Assembly: GCF_001976065.1 (NCBI RefSeq) | Contig: NZ_MNAH01000007.1 | Coordinates: 1,115-65,114 of the forward strand | DNA length: 64,000 nucleotides | Source of the DNA: Pseudomonas putida | Lineage (GTDB): Bacteria; Pseudomonadota; Gammaproteobacteria; Pseudomonadales; Pseudomonadaceae | Direction of reading: 5' to 3' | Shown: positions 1 through 8,670 of the stretch, piece by piece | How the letters are laid out: the number at the start of each line of letters is the position of its first letter | Numbering within the stretch: the first letter of the stretch is position 1 | Position numbers and translations under genes: made by a program | Notes under the pieces: model-generated | The model's database searches: none | Seen by the model: the letters and a program-made list of their open reading frames with translations, nothing else | Told to the model about the DNA's origin: nothing

Positions 1-523
1 CCTTCGCCGGCAAGCCGGCTCCTACAGAGGATTAGGCCAGACGCAAATTCCGCCAGCGCCCAGTAAACCTGTAGGAGCTGGCTTGCCAGCGAAGAGGTCG
101 GCACCGCCAACATCTCCATCGCCTGACCCACCGCCTTCGCCGGCAAGCCGGCTCCTACAGTGGATTAGGCCAGACGCAAATTCCGCCAGCGCCCAGTAAA
201 CCTGTAGGCGCTGGCTTGCCAGCGATGAGGCCGACACAGCCAACATCTCCATCGCCTGACCCACCGCCTTTGCCGGCAAGCCGGCTCCTACAGTGGATTA
301 GGCCAGGCGCAAATTCCGGCAACCTGTAGGAGCTGGCTTGCCAGCGATGAGGCCGGCACAGCCAACATCTCCATCGCCTGACACACCGCCTTCGCCGGCA
401 AGCCGGCTCCTACAGAGGATTAGGCCAGACGCAAATTCCGCCAGCGACCAGTAAACCTGTAGGCGCTGGCTTGCCAGCGATAAGGCCGACACAGCCAGCA
501 TCTCCCTCGCCTGACACACCGCC
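1..523. repeat. Tandem array of REP palindrome pairs
   Basis: Four head-to-tail units begin near positions 1, 134, 267 and 389. Three are about 133-135 bases and the third is 122 because a short internal stretch is missing. Each unit contains one REP-like palindrome built around GCCGGCAAGCCGGCTCCTAC and one in the opposite orientation built around GTAGGAGCTGGCTTGCCAGC, separated by a conserved non-palindromic spacer. The same palindrome family recurs singly or in pairs near 42.4, 48.9 and 50.4 kb. Short open frames inside the array are by-products of the repeat. No RAYT transposase lies in the window. Confidence 0.9.
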
Positions 524-538
524 AAGTTCGGGGGTGGG

Positions 539-2107
539 TTAAAGCGTGGCGCGTCTGGCGGCCCACGGGTGAGCCTGCTCAAGCTGGCTGGCCAGGCGCA
601 GCAGGACGTCTTCGCCGCCCAGGCGCGCGGTGAACATCATGCCCACCGGCAGGCCGTCGTCGCTCTGGCCCAGGGGTAGCGAGATGGCCGGCTGGCCGCT
701 GACGTTGGCTATCACGGTGAAACCGGCGCTGCCCATGGCCTGGTGGGCGTAGCTGTCCCAGGGCTGGTCAAGCGACAACAGACCCAGCTTCGGGGTCAGG
801 CTGCTCGTGACCGGGGACAGGATCACGTCGTAACGTTCGAAGTGCTGCTCCATCGTCGCGCCAATACTCTCGAACGCTTGACGCGCGCGGTAGAGGTCTT
901 CGCCGCTGGTCGCTTTCGAGCGTTCGAGATTGACCAAGGTGATCTTCTCCAGATCCTCAACCGTGGCAGCCCGCCCCAGCACCTGCTCGCGGTCACGGAT
1001 CTGCACACGCAACGCCATGCCGAGCGCAGTGCCATGGGCACCGAACAACTGGCGCGGATCGATGCCCAGCGTCAATTCGTCGAGTTGATGCCCTAGGCCC
1101 AACAGTTGCTGGATGGTCTGTTCCAGCGTGGCGGCAATCGCCGGGTCCAACGGGGCGCCGGTCAGCGATTGGCGTACCACGGCCACGCGCAATTTGCCCG
1201 GATCACGTTGCAACTCTTCCACATAAGGCCGAATCAACGGTGGGCACCAATAGGCACTGCCCGCCTCATGACCCTGGCCGGCATCGAGGAACAGCGCGGT
1301 ATCGCGCACCGTGCGCGACACCACATTGGCTGCGCTGGCGCCAAAAGAACCTTCGAAATGCAGTGGCCCACTGGGGGTGCGATAGCGCGTCGGCTTGAGC
1401 CCGACCACGCCGCAGTACGAAGAGGGAATGCGGATCGAACCGCCGCCATCCGTGGCATGGGCCACCGGAACGATCCCCGCCGCCACCGCAGCGGCCGAGC
1501 CACCGGAAGAACCGCCTGCGCTCATGGCCAGGTTCCACGGATTACGAGTCTGGCCCCAGGCCAGGGATTCGGTGGTGGTGGTCAGGCCGAACTCGGGAGA
1601 TGAGGTCTTGCCGAACGGCACCGCACCGGCCTGCTCGTAGCGGGCGATCAGGGTACTGGTGCGGGCAGCGGGCGGTGAATCCTTGAACATCCGGCTACCG
1701 TTACTGGTGATCGTACCTTGTAGCGTGGTGTTCAGGTCCTTGAACAGCAGCGGCACACCGGCCAGGGTGCCCTGGTTGTAGGTGCCGGCGGCGCGGCGCT
1801 GGGTGAGCAAGGTCCGCGCGTAGGTTTCATGCAGCATGTTCACCGCATTGACCCTGGGGTTGACCTCGTTGTAGCGGGCCAGCGCCGCCGCCAACAGGTC
1901 CTCGGCACTCAGTTCGCCGCTGCGGATCGCCTGGCTCATGGCCCAGGCGTCCATGGCCTGATAGTCGCTGGCCGACAGTCCCGCCGCGCGAGCGTCGGCA
2001 AAACGCCCCAGAAGCCCGACGCCGACCGCCACGGCACCGGCCTTGAGCACGCTGCGGCGCGGCCAGCCGGTGGTGGAGTTGAGTGGTGCGTTTTCGTGGT
2101 TATCCAT
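539..2107 (-). CDS. Tat-exported amidase (amidase-signature family)
   Basis: This 522-residue protein hydrolyses an amide bond; its substrate cannot be told from sequence. The amidase-signature Ser-cisSer-Lys triad is complete: Lys123 in LLFKD, Ser200 in the GGSSGGS motif and Ser224 in GGGSIRIPSS, with the 24-residue Ser-Ser spacing known from fatty acid amide hydrolase. The N-terminus has a twin-arginine motif (RRSVLK, residues 17-22), a hydrophobic stretch and an ARA-A cleavage-like site near residue 41, so export to the periplasm by Tat is likely. It is a single gene flanked by REP sequences on both sides. Confidence 0.9.
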   Translation of the reverse strand: MDNHENAPLNSTTGWPRRSVLKAGAVAVGVGLLGRFADARAAGLSASDYQAMDAWAMSQAIRSGELSAEDLLAAALARYNEVNPRVNAVNMLHETYARTLLTQRRAAGTYNQGTLAGVPLLFKDLNTTLQGTITSNGSRMFKDSPPAARTSTLIARYEQAGAVPFGKTSSPEFGLTTTTESLAWGQTRNPWNLAMSAGGSSGGSAAAVAAGIVPVAHATDGGGSIRIPSSYCGVVGLKPTRYRTPSGPLHFEGSFGASAANVVSRTVRDTALFLDAGQGHEAGSAYWCPPLIRPYVEELQRDPGKLRVAVVRQSLTGAPLDPAIAATLEQTIQQLLGLGHQLDELTLGIDPRQLFGAHGTALGMALRVQIRDREQVLGRAATVEDLEKITLVNLERSKATSGEDLYRARQAFESIGATMEQHFERYDVILSPVTSSLTPKLGLLSLDQPWDSYAHQAMGSAGFTVIANVSGQPAISLPLGQSDDGLPVGMMFTARLGGEDVLLRLASQLEQAHPWAARRATL

Positions 2108-2158
2108 GGTAGTGATCGCGCCCTGTTTGTGGGTTTTTAAAGTGTTCAGGTCTTACGC

Positions 2159-2251
2159 CCTGTGGGAGCGAGCCTGCTCGCGAAAGCGATGGATCAGTCA
2201 ACATTGATGTTGATTGTGGTGACCTCATCGCGAGCAGGCTCGCTCCCACAG
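2159..2251. repeat. REP inverted pair between amidase and chemoreceptor genes
   Basis: Two copies of the palindrome TGTGGGAGCGAGCCTGCTCG lie in opposite orientation, about 45 bases apart. This is a different REP family from the array at 1-523 and recurs near 30.45 and 52.5 kb. It sits just beyond the start of the amidase gene and past the end of the chemoreceptor gene. Confidence 0.85.
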
Positions 2252-2267
2252 TGAATGCGGTGTCTTT

Positions 2268-3920
2268 TCAAGCAACATTGAAACGTGCCGACAACTGATC
2301 CAGAGCCCGCGCCAGTTGCTCCAGGTCCGCGGCGGCCACCGCGCTGCGCCCGGCATTGGCCGACAGCGCACCGGTACCGCTGGAAACGCTCTCGACCCTG
2401 ATGACCATTTCCCGTGTAACCCGCACCTGTTCGGTGATCACCGTAGCGATGGTGTCCACACTGCGGATCACATCATCGGTGCCGCTGCGAATCTGCGCCA
2501 TCGAATCGCCGGCCTCATGGGCCAGGTTGACGCCGTCACGCACCCGGCTGACCACCCGCCCCATGCCGTCGACCACCGCCAGCGTGCCTTCCTGGATGCG
2601 TTGCACGGTGAGGTCGATTTCGCCAATCGAGCTGGCGGTGCGCTGGGCCAACAGGCGAACCTCGTCGGCGACCACGGCGAACCCACGTCCCGCCTCCCCT
2701 GCCCGCGCAGCCTCGATGGCGGCGTTCAGCGCCAGCAGGTTGGTCTGCTCGGCAATGCTGCGGATCACCTTGAGCACATGACTGATCTCTCCGGAGAATC
2801 CTTCAAGCTGGCGGATATGCACGGCAGTGTCGCTGATCACATCGCTGATGCGGTTCATCTCCTGGGCCATGTCGCGAATAAATTCCTCGCTCTTGCCCGA
2901 GCGCCGCGCCGAATGCTGGGTGATGTCGCGGGACACGCCGACATGATTTTCCACTTCGCTGATCGACCCCGACAGGTCCTCCACCGCCCGGGAAATCCCG
3001 CGCACCGCGTCCGCCTGCTGTTGGGTGGCCGTGGAAGCCGACTCCGCCGATTCGGCCATGTGCGCCGCTTCGCGGCTGACCCGCTGCACCAGTCCGCGCA
3101 TTTGCGAAATGAGCCCGTGCAAACCGTCACGCATCAACGCAATGTCACGCAGCATCAGCGCGAATTCGTCGCCGCCCTTGATCTCGATTGGCTGCGCCAG
3201 ATCGCCACTGGCGATGGCCCGCACGCAGGCACCGGCCTGGGCGAAGGCACGCTTGAGCCGGCGCAGAGTGGAAAACGCAGTCAGGCTGCCCACCAGCCCG
3301 CCCACCACCGCCAGCGCCAGGTAAGCCAGCAACGTCGAGCGATAGCGATACTGCGCCGATTCGTAGGCCTGCGCTGCGCGAACCTTCTGCAGTGCCTGCA
3401 GCTTGCTCAGCTCAGCCACGGCGGCATCGCCCTGAGGCTCAGCCATGCGCAGAAAGGACAAGATGCCCGGCAGGCGAAAATCGCCGACGCGAAAGGATTC
3501 CAGAAGAATACCCAGCTCGTCCTGCCACGCCTGGTAATGCCGCTCGAACGCATCAGCCGCCTGCTGCTCTTCCCCCCTCAATGAGCGTTGACGATAGCTC
3601 GCCCAGATCTGCGCCAGTGCCACATTGTTACTTTCGATGGCACTCAGGGTGGCTTCCACCGGACGGTCGAACGCCGCCACCAGCGGGCCTTCCGGGTCTT
3701 GCTGGATCGCCAGCAAAACCTGGCGACGACTTTCACCGAGGCGATGTTCGATGTCACCAAACATCAGCAAAGTCGCCAAGTTGTCCTCGTTGATGGCCCG
3801 CAGGCTGTCGCGCGCCTGCTGCAGACCATAAGCGCCCAACAGCACCGCCAGGGCAAACAACAAAGTGGCCAACAGCGCCCAGAGCCAGAGGCGTTGGGCG
3901 ATAGTAATTGCCTTGAACAT
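2268..3920 (-). CDS. Methyl-accepting chemotaxis protein
   Basis: This 550-residue transmembrane chemoreceptor signals to CheA/CheW. Membrane segments lie near residues 10-32 and 195-217 and flank a roughly 160-residue helical periplasmic domain of the four-helix-bundle type. A HAMP linker follows (about 218-270), then a long cytoplasmic coiled coil with the canonical hairpin tip containing EQTNLLALNAAIEAAR and GRGFAVVADEVR. The ATG at 3920 is chosen over an in-frame TTG two codons upstream. The ligand is unknown. The protein ends shortly after the signalling domain, and no pentapeptide tether for CheR is visible. Confidence 0.92.
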   Translation of the reverse strand: MFKAITIAQRLWLWALLATLLFALAVLLGAYGLQQARDSLRAINEDNLATLLMFGDIEHRLGESRRQVLLAIQQDPEGPLVAAFDRPVEATLSAIESNNVALAQIWASYRQRSLRGEEQQAADAFERHYQAWQDELGILLESFRVGDFRLPGILSFLRMAEPQGDAAVAELSKLQALQKVRAAQAYESAQYRYRSTLLAYLALAVVGGLVGSLTAFSTLRRLKRAFAQAGACVRAIASGDLAQPIEIKGGDEFALMLRDIALMRDGLHGLISQMRGLVQRVSREAAHMAESAESASTATQQQADAVRGISRAVEDLSGSISEVENHVGVSRDITQHSARRSGKSEEFIRDMAQEMNRISDVISDTAVHIRQLEGFSGEISHVLKVIRSIAEQTNLLALNAAIEAARAGEAGRGFAVVADEVRLLAQRTASSIGEIDLTVQRIQEGTLAVVDGMGRVVSRVRDGVNLAHEAGDSMAQIRSGTDDVIRSVDTIATVITEQVRVTREMVIRVESVSSGTGALSANAGRSAVAAADLEQLARALDQLSARFNVA

Positions 3921-3974
3921 GATCAATGGCCTGTCTCATGCAGCGGATGGGGCGCGAGGCACCCCACGCTGGAT

Positions 3975-5411
3975 TTAGTCGCGAGTGACCCCGGCCAGCA
4001 TCGCCGCCAGATAGTGCTCGCCATAAGGTGGCAACAGGCCCCATTCACGGCGCGGGTCGTGGGCCGAGGCCTTGAACACCGTGCGCAGGTGACTGAATTC
4101 GAGAAAGCCTTCGCGGCCATGGTAATGGCCCATGCCCGAGGCCCCGATACCACCGAACGGCGCATCGTGCAGGGCGGCATGCATCATCACATCGTTGAGG
4201 GTGACCCCGCCGGACAGCGTGTGCTCCAGTACATGACGCTGCTCCTGCGCATCCTCGCCGAAGTAGTAAAGCGCCAGCGGACGTGGCCCCGCGTTGATCT
4301 GCGCGATGACCTGATCAAGGTCGTCATAGCCCAGCACGACCATGGCCGGACCGAAGATTTCCTCGTGCATGATCAGGCTGTCCGGCGCCGGATCGACCAC
4401 CACCCGCAACGGACGACGACGGTCCTGGGCATCCACGGCCTGGGGTTCGGGCAGGCACTCGATGCGCGCACCGCGCAATTGCGCGTCCTCGACCAGGCCC
4501 TCGACCCGCTCAAGATGGCGTTGGTTGACCACTGCCACCACATCCGGGTTGCCGGCCACCGTCGGGTTGAGGTCACGATAGGCACTGCGCAGCGCATCGA
4601 GGAAGGATTCGAGACGGGCCTTTGGAACATACACAAGGTCCGGGGTGATACAAATCTGCCCGCCATTGCCGGCCTTGCCTACGGCGATGCTGAAGGCGGC
4701 CTTGTTCAGGTCAGCGCTGGACGAGACGATCACTGGCGATTTGCCGCCCAGCTCCAGGGTCACCGGCACCAGGTTCTTCGCGGCATTGCCCATCACCCGC
4801 CGGCCAATCGCCGTGCTGCCGGTGAATACCAGGTGATCAAAAGGCTGGCTGCTGAACGCCTCGCCCAGCTCCGGGCCGCCATTGACCACCGCCACCACCA
4901 GCGGGTCGAGGTGTTCGGCGCACAGGCGCGCTACACATTCAGCGGTGCGCGGCACCACTTCCGACGGTTTGAGGATGGCCCGGTTGCCCGCCGCGAGCGC
5001 AGAGGCCAGGGGGCTGAACAACGTGTACAGCGGCGCGTTCCAGGTGCCCAGGATGCCTACCGTACCTTTGGGCTGGTGCATGACCCAGGCCCTGGCGCCA
5101 AGCTGGTCATAGGGGGCAAACATCTCGCGCGGTTCGTCCTGCATCCACCCTTGCAGATGGTCGCGGGCATATTTGAGCGAAGCCAGGGCGCCGAGCACGT
5201 CATTCATCAGGGAAAAGCCGGCAGGCCGTCCGCCAAAGTCCTGGTCGATCGCCGTGGTCAATGCTTCATGGTTGTCGACCAACAGGTCGATCACTTGCTG
5301 CAGGCGCTGGCGACGGGTGTCGGCGCTGACTCCGCCGGCACCGGCAAAGGCTTCTTTCTGGCGTGCCAGCAGGCTGGAAAGGTCGCGGACCGAAGACGTG
5401 GCTGAACTCAT
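3975..5411 (-). CDS. Aldehyde dehydrogenase, coniferyl-aldehyde type
   Basis: This 478-residue NAD(P)-dependent aldehyde dehydrogenase oxidises an aldehyde to its acid. The family motifs are present: TWNAP at about 123-127, ELGGKSP with Glu220, and GQIC with catalytic Cys254. Short length and the ending (DPRREWGLLPPYG) resemble the membrane-associated or coniferyl aldehyde dehydrogenase branch, so an aromatic or long-chain aldehyde substrate is inferred. The start at 5411 has a good AGGGG ribosome site. An upstream in-frame ATG at 5471 lacks one. It is divergent from a flavin reductase and MFS gene pair that may share its pathway. Confidence 0.88.
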   Translation of the reverse strand: MSSATSSVRDLSSLLARQKEAFAGAGGVSADTRRQRLQQVIDLLVDNHEALTTAIDQDFGGRPAGFSLMNDVLGALASLKYARDHLQGWMQDEPREMFAPYDQLGARAWVMHQPKGTVGILGTWNAPLYTLFSPLASALAAGNRAILKPSEVVPRTAECVARLCAEHLDPLVVAVVNGGPELGEAFSSQPFDHLVFTGSTAIGRRVMGNAAKNLVPVTLELGGKSPVIVSSSADLNKAAFSIAVGKAGNGGQICITPDLVYVPKARLESFLDALRSAYRDLNPTVAGNPDVVAVVNQRHLERVEGLVEDAQLRGARIECLPEPQAVDAQDRRRPLRVVVDPAPDSLIMHEEIFGPAMVVLGYDDLDQVIAQINAGPRPLALYYFGEDAQEQRHVLEHTLSGGVTLNDVMMHAALHDAPFGGIGASGMGHYHGREGFLEFSHLRTVFKASAHDPRREWGLLPPYGEHYLAAMLAGVTRD

Positions 5412-5609
5412 TGTTATCCCCTTTGCAGGTTGGCTCGATGGCCGGTGAGCGCCCGATGCGCCTGGCGCCACCCTAGCCTCGCGAACGCCCGTGCCGCCTC
5501 GTCCAATCGGACGAGGCCGTGCATTAGCGTTAGTCCGTTGAGACGATGTTCAAGGCCTGCAAACGCCCAATACTGGCCATACGAAAACCTCCACCCCATG
5601 AGGCCAGTC

Positions 5610-6593
5610 ATGGCAACGCAAAATATCAGCTTCGATCCCCAGGCATTCCGCGCCGCACTCGGCACGTTCACTACCGGGGTGACGATCATCACCACCCAGA
5701 CCGAAGACGGCTCGCCCGTGGGCATCACCGCCAACAGCTTCAACTCGGTGTCGCTCAACCCGCCGCTGGTGCTCTGGAGCCTGTCCAAGCAAGCGCGCAG
5801 CCTGCCGGTGTTCAGCAGTGGCAAGCACTGGAACGTGCACGTACTGTCCACGGAGCAGGAGACCCTGTCAGGGCGTTTCGCCACCCAGGGCGAGGACAAG
5901 TTCGCCGAGATCGAACTGGACAATGGCATCAGCGAGGCACCGCTGCTGCAGGATTGCACGGCGCGCTTCCAGTGCCGCACCGCGTTCCAGTACGAAGGCG
6001 GCGACCATGTGATTTTCGTCGGCGAAGTCCTCGCCTTCGATCACAGCGACCGCGCACCGCTGGCGTTCCAGAGCGGCCAATATGCCCTGGCCACGCGCAA
6101 ACCCCGTAGCGAGCTGCGCCTGGCCACCACGCCGCCGCCACCCGAGTGCAGCTACACCGAGGACTTGCTCGGCTACCTGCTGGGGCGTGGCCATTACCAG
6201 GCACTCAATGCCCTGCGCCAACTGCTGAACAGCCAGCAGCTGGACGAACAGACGTTCTTCGTGTTGTCGATCCTGTGTATTCGGGACAACATGACACTCG
6301 AGGAAATCAACACCTTCGTCACCTACACCGGCCGCGAAGTGACGCTGGCCAGCATGCGTTTTCTCGAACGCCAGCGCCTGGTGGCCTTCGAGGGTCCGGC
6401 ACAAGCACCACGATTTGTCCTCACGGCTCAAGGTCGCGAAGTTTCATTGCATCAACTGGCGCTGGCCAAGGCCGTGGAAGAAGACCTGTCGGCCAAGCTC
6501 GGCGCTGCCGATGCACAAGCCTTGAAGGTGTTGCTCAAGCGTCTGATTCACGTGAGCGACCCGGGCTTGCCCGACCTGTGGGCTCCGCGATGA
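5610..6593 (+). CDS. Two-domain flavin reductase (HPAH C1-like)
   Basis: This 327-residue protein has an N-terminal flavin reductase-like split-barrel domain (about 1-165; motif ITANSFNSVSLNPPLVLWSL) and a C-terminal winged-helix MarR-like domain (about 195-325). Domain order and length match the reductase component (C1) of the Acinetobacter 4-hydroxyphenylacetate 3-hydroxylase, where the MarR-like domain binds the aromatic substrate and stimulates flavin reduction by NADH. That family knowledge suggests it supplies reduced flavin to a monooxygenase, but no oxygenase gene lies nearby. The start at 5610 has GAGG nine bases upstream. Its stop overlaps the next start (ATGA). Confidence 0.82.
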   Translation: MATQNISFDPQAFRAALGTFTTGVTIITTQTEDGSPVGITANSFNSVSLNPPLVLWSLSKQARSLPVFSSGKHWNVHVLSTEQETLSGRFATQGEDKFAEIELDNGISEAPLLQDCTARFQCRTAFQYEGGDHVIFVGEVLAFDHSDRAPLAFQSGQYALATRKPRSELRLATTPPPPECSYTEDLLGYLLGRGHYQALNALRQLLNSQQLDEQTFFVLSILCIRDNMTLEEINTFVTYTGREVTLASMRFLERQRLVAFEGPAQAPRFVLTAQGREVSLHQLALAKAVEEDLSAKLGAADAQALKVLLKRLIHVSDPGLPDLWAPR

Positions 6594-7918
6594 CCGCTCG
6601 CGCGGGTGCGTTGCCGGCGGCCACGGTCGGCTGGGGCAGCCATGGCCTGCTATTGCTGCTGGCCATGGTGTTTGCCGATAACTTCGTCGGGCGCCAGATA
6701 CTCGCGGTCATGGTCGAACCGATCAAGGCCGAATTCGGTGTCAGCGACACGGCCATCGGCTTGATCTCGGGCCTGGCGTTCGCGGCCGTCTATGCCCTCA
6801 TGGGCCTGCCCGCCGGGCGACTGGTGGATCGCATGCCGCGTATCCGCCTGCTGGCGATGTCTTGCCTGCTCTGGGCCGTGGCCACCATGGCGTGCGGGCT
6901 GGCGGGCAGTTTCCTGGCGCTGGCCATTGCACGAATGCTGGTGGCCATCAGCGAATCACCGACCACTTCGGCCTCGCTGTCGCTGATCGCTGACCTGTAT
7001 CCACCCCAACGACGCTCATTCGCCATCAGTTGTTTTACCGCGGCGCCGACCTTTTCCTCAATCATCGGCTTGAGTATCGGCGCCTGGGTGGTCGAGCAGT
7101 ATGGCTGGCGCAGTGCGTTCATCGCGCTGGGTTTGCCGGCCCTGGTGTTTTGCACCCTGCTGGCCTTTTTCGTGCGCGAGCCGCAACGCGGACGCTGGGA
7201 CCTCACGCCCCACTCCCACACACCGCCTGCGCTGCTTGGCATGGGCGCCGAAGCCCGCAAGCTCTGGGCGCTGCCGGCCTACCGGTGCCTGATCCTCGCG
7301 GGCGGCCTGACCACGCTCAGCTCCTATGCCATTGCCATGTGGAACACCAGTTTCCTGGTGCGCTCCCACGGCTTGTCACTGCAACACGCCGGCTTGCTGG
7401 CGGGGGTGATCTGCGGGACCTCGGCCGGGATCGGTGGCTTGTTCAGTGGCTGGTTGAGTGATCGCCTGTGCCGCCGCAATCCGCATTGGCAGGTGTCCAT
7501 TCCCATCGTCGGACACCTGGCGGCGACTTGCGCGCTGGTCCCCTACCTGCTGTGGTCCGACGCCCTGCTGATGCGACTCGGCGATGTGCCGATCCCGAGC
7601 GCCATGCTCTGGTGTGCGCTCTATTCCTTCTTCGCCGTATGGTGGGTCGCGCCCTCCTACAACCTCGTCACGCAACTGGTGCCTGCGGGAAGACGCGGTA
7701 CCGCCATGGCGCTGCAAACTATCGTCAGCACGCTGCTCGGGATTGGTGTCGGCCCATTGTTGACCGGCTTGTGCAGTGACATGTTGCTACCGCTGTTTGG
7801 CCAGGAGTCATTGCGCTATGCATTGCTGCTGGTGAATCTGCCGGTGATTTGCGCGGTGCTGCTGCTGATGCGCACGGCGCACCATGCGCGCAGGACAGAT
7901 TATCGCCACGCGGGATAG
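6590..7918 (+). CDS. MFS transporter, Spinster-like
   Basis: This 442-residue major facilitator has about twelve predicted membrane segments. The MFS loop motif appears as GLPAGRLVDRMPR between helices 2 and 3. It is translationally coupled to the flavin reductase through an ATGA overlap, so the two probably act in one pathway. Uptake of an aromatic acid is a reasonable inference but is not shown by the sequence. Confidence 0.85.
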   Translation: MTARAGALPAATVGWGSHGLLLLLAMVFADNFVGRQILAVMVEPIKAEFGVSDTAIGLISGLAFAAVYALMGLPAGRLVDRMPRIRLLAMSCLLWAVATMACGLAGSFLALAIARMLVAISESPTTSASLSLIADLYPPQRRSFAISCFTAAPTFSSIIGLSIGAWVVEQYGWRSAFIALGLPALVFCTLLAFFVREPQRGRWDLTPHSHTPPALLGMGAEARKLWALPAYRCLILAGGLTTLSSYAIAMWNTSFLVRSHGLSLQHAGLLAGVICGTSAGIGGLFSGWLSDRLCRRNPHWQVSIPIVGHLAATCALVPYLLWSDALLMRLGDVPIPSAMLWCALYSFFAVWWVAPSYNLVTQLVPAGRRGTAMALQTIVSTLLGIGVGPLLTGLCSDMLLPLFGQESLRYALLLVNLPVICAVLLLMRTAHHARRTDYRHAG

Positions 7919-7947
7919 ATCTATTTTTCCAGTCGACGGGACCTCCC

Positions 7948-8625
7948 ATGCCAAGCAACAGCGCATCAGCCAATCCAGTACACAGCGCCCGCGATCGACT
8001 GCTCGACGCGGCGCTCGAACTCTTCGCCACGCATGGCTACCAGGCCATCGGCTTGCGAGACCTGGCGAGCTACCTGGGGCTGCATGCCGGATCGCTCTAT
8101 CACCACATCGAAAACAAGCAGGCCCTGCTGTTTGAGCTCATCGAGTCGGCCTTGTCGGACCTGCTGCTGGACACGCAGCGACGATTGAAAGGCGCACGCA
8201 ACCCACGCGGACGTCTTCGCCTGTTCATCCAGGCCTTCGTCGCTTTCAACGCCGATGAAAAATACAAACTGACCCTGGTCACCCGTGAATTCACCAATCT
8301 GAACGAAGAACAGAAGCAGCAGGTTGTCCAGCTGAAAAATCGCTACGCCGCGCTTTTGAACGCCATCATTACTGACCGCTACGGCGAGAAAGGCGCCCTC
8401 AGTGGCGACATGTGCCCGACCACCAGTGCGGTCATTGCCATGCTGTTTGGCCAGTCACAGTGGTACAGCCTCCAGACCAGCGCATCACAGCTGACAGAAA
8501 CACTGACAGACATCGTGACATGCATTATCGCCAACCACCTGCAGGCCAAGGCACCTGCGACGCGGCCAATTACGCAGCGCGCTGTCAATTTTCCCCACCC
8601 ACCGCCTGATTCGCTTTATCCTTGA
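7948..8625 (+). CDS. TetR-family transcriptional regulator
   Basis: This 225-residue protein has a typical TetR N-terminal helix-turn-helix (residues about 13-60, with GLRDLASYLGLHAGSLYHHI) and a divergent ligand-binding domain. It begins 29 bases after the MFS gene on the same strand and probably forms the end of the reductase-transporter operon, which it may regulate. No clear operator palindrome was identified in the short gap upstream. The C-terminal 25 residues are rich in proline and low in structure. Confidence 0.87.
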   Translation: MPSNSASANPVHSARDRLLDAALELFATHGYQAIGLRDLASYLGLHAGSLYHHIENKQALLFELIESALSDLLLDTQRRLKGARNPRGRLRLFIQAFVAFNADEKYKLTLVTREFTNLNEEQKQQVVQLKNRYAALLNAIITDRYGEKGALSGDMCPTTSAVIAMLFGQSQWYSLQTSASQLTETLTDIVTCIIANHLQAKAPATRPITQRAVNFPHPPPDSLYP

Positions 8626-8670
8626 CGCAAACCGATGACAAGCCTGTAGAGGGCTACTGACTGTTCCCCC

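Noticed and set aside
1..523. CRISPR-like array
   Set aside because: Repeat units are over 120 bases with internal inverted pairs and nearly constant spacers; no cas genes are near. It is a REP array.
22..582. Two open frames (85 and 94 codons) in the REP array
   Set aside because: They share the same repeated peptide because the DNA repeats, have no ribosome sites and carry no recognisable domain.
3588..5405. 605-codon plus-strand frame opposite the aldehyde dehydrogenase
   Set aside because: It is a high-GC shadow frame covering clear motif-bearing minus-strand genes and has no family features.
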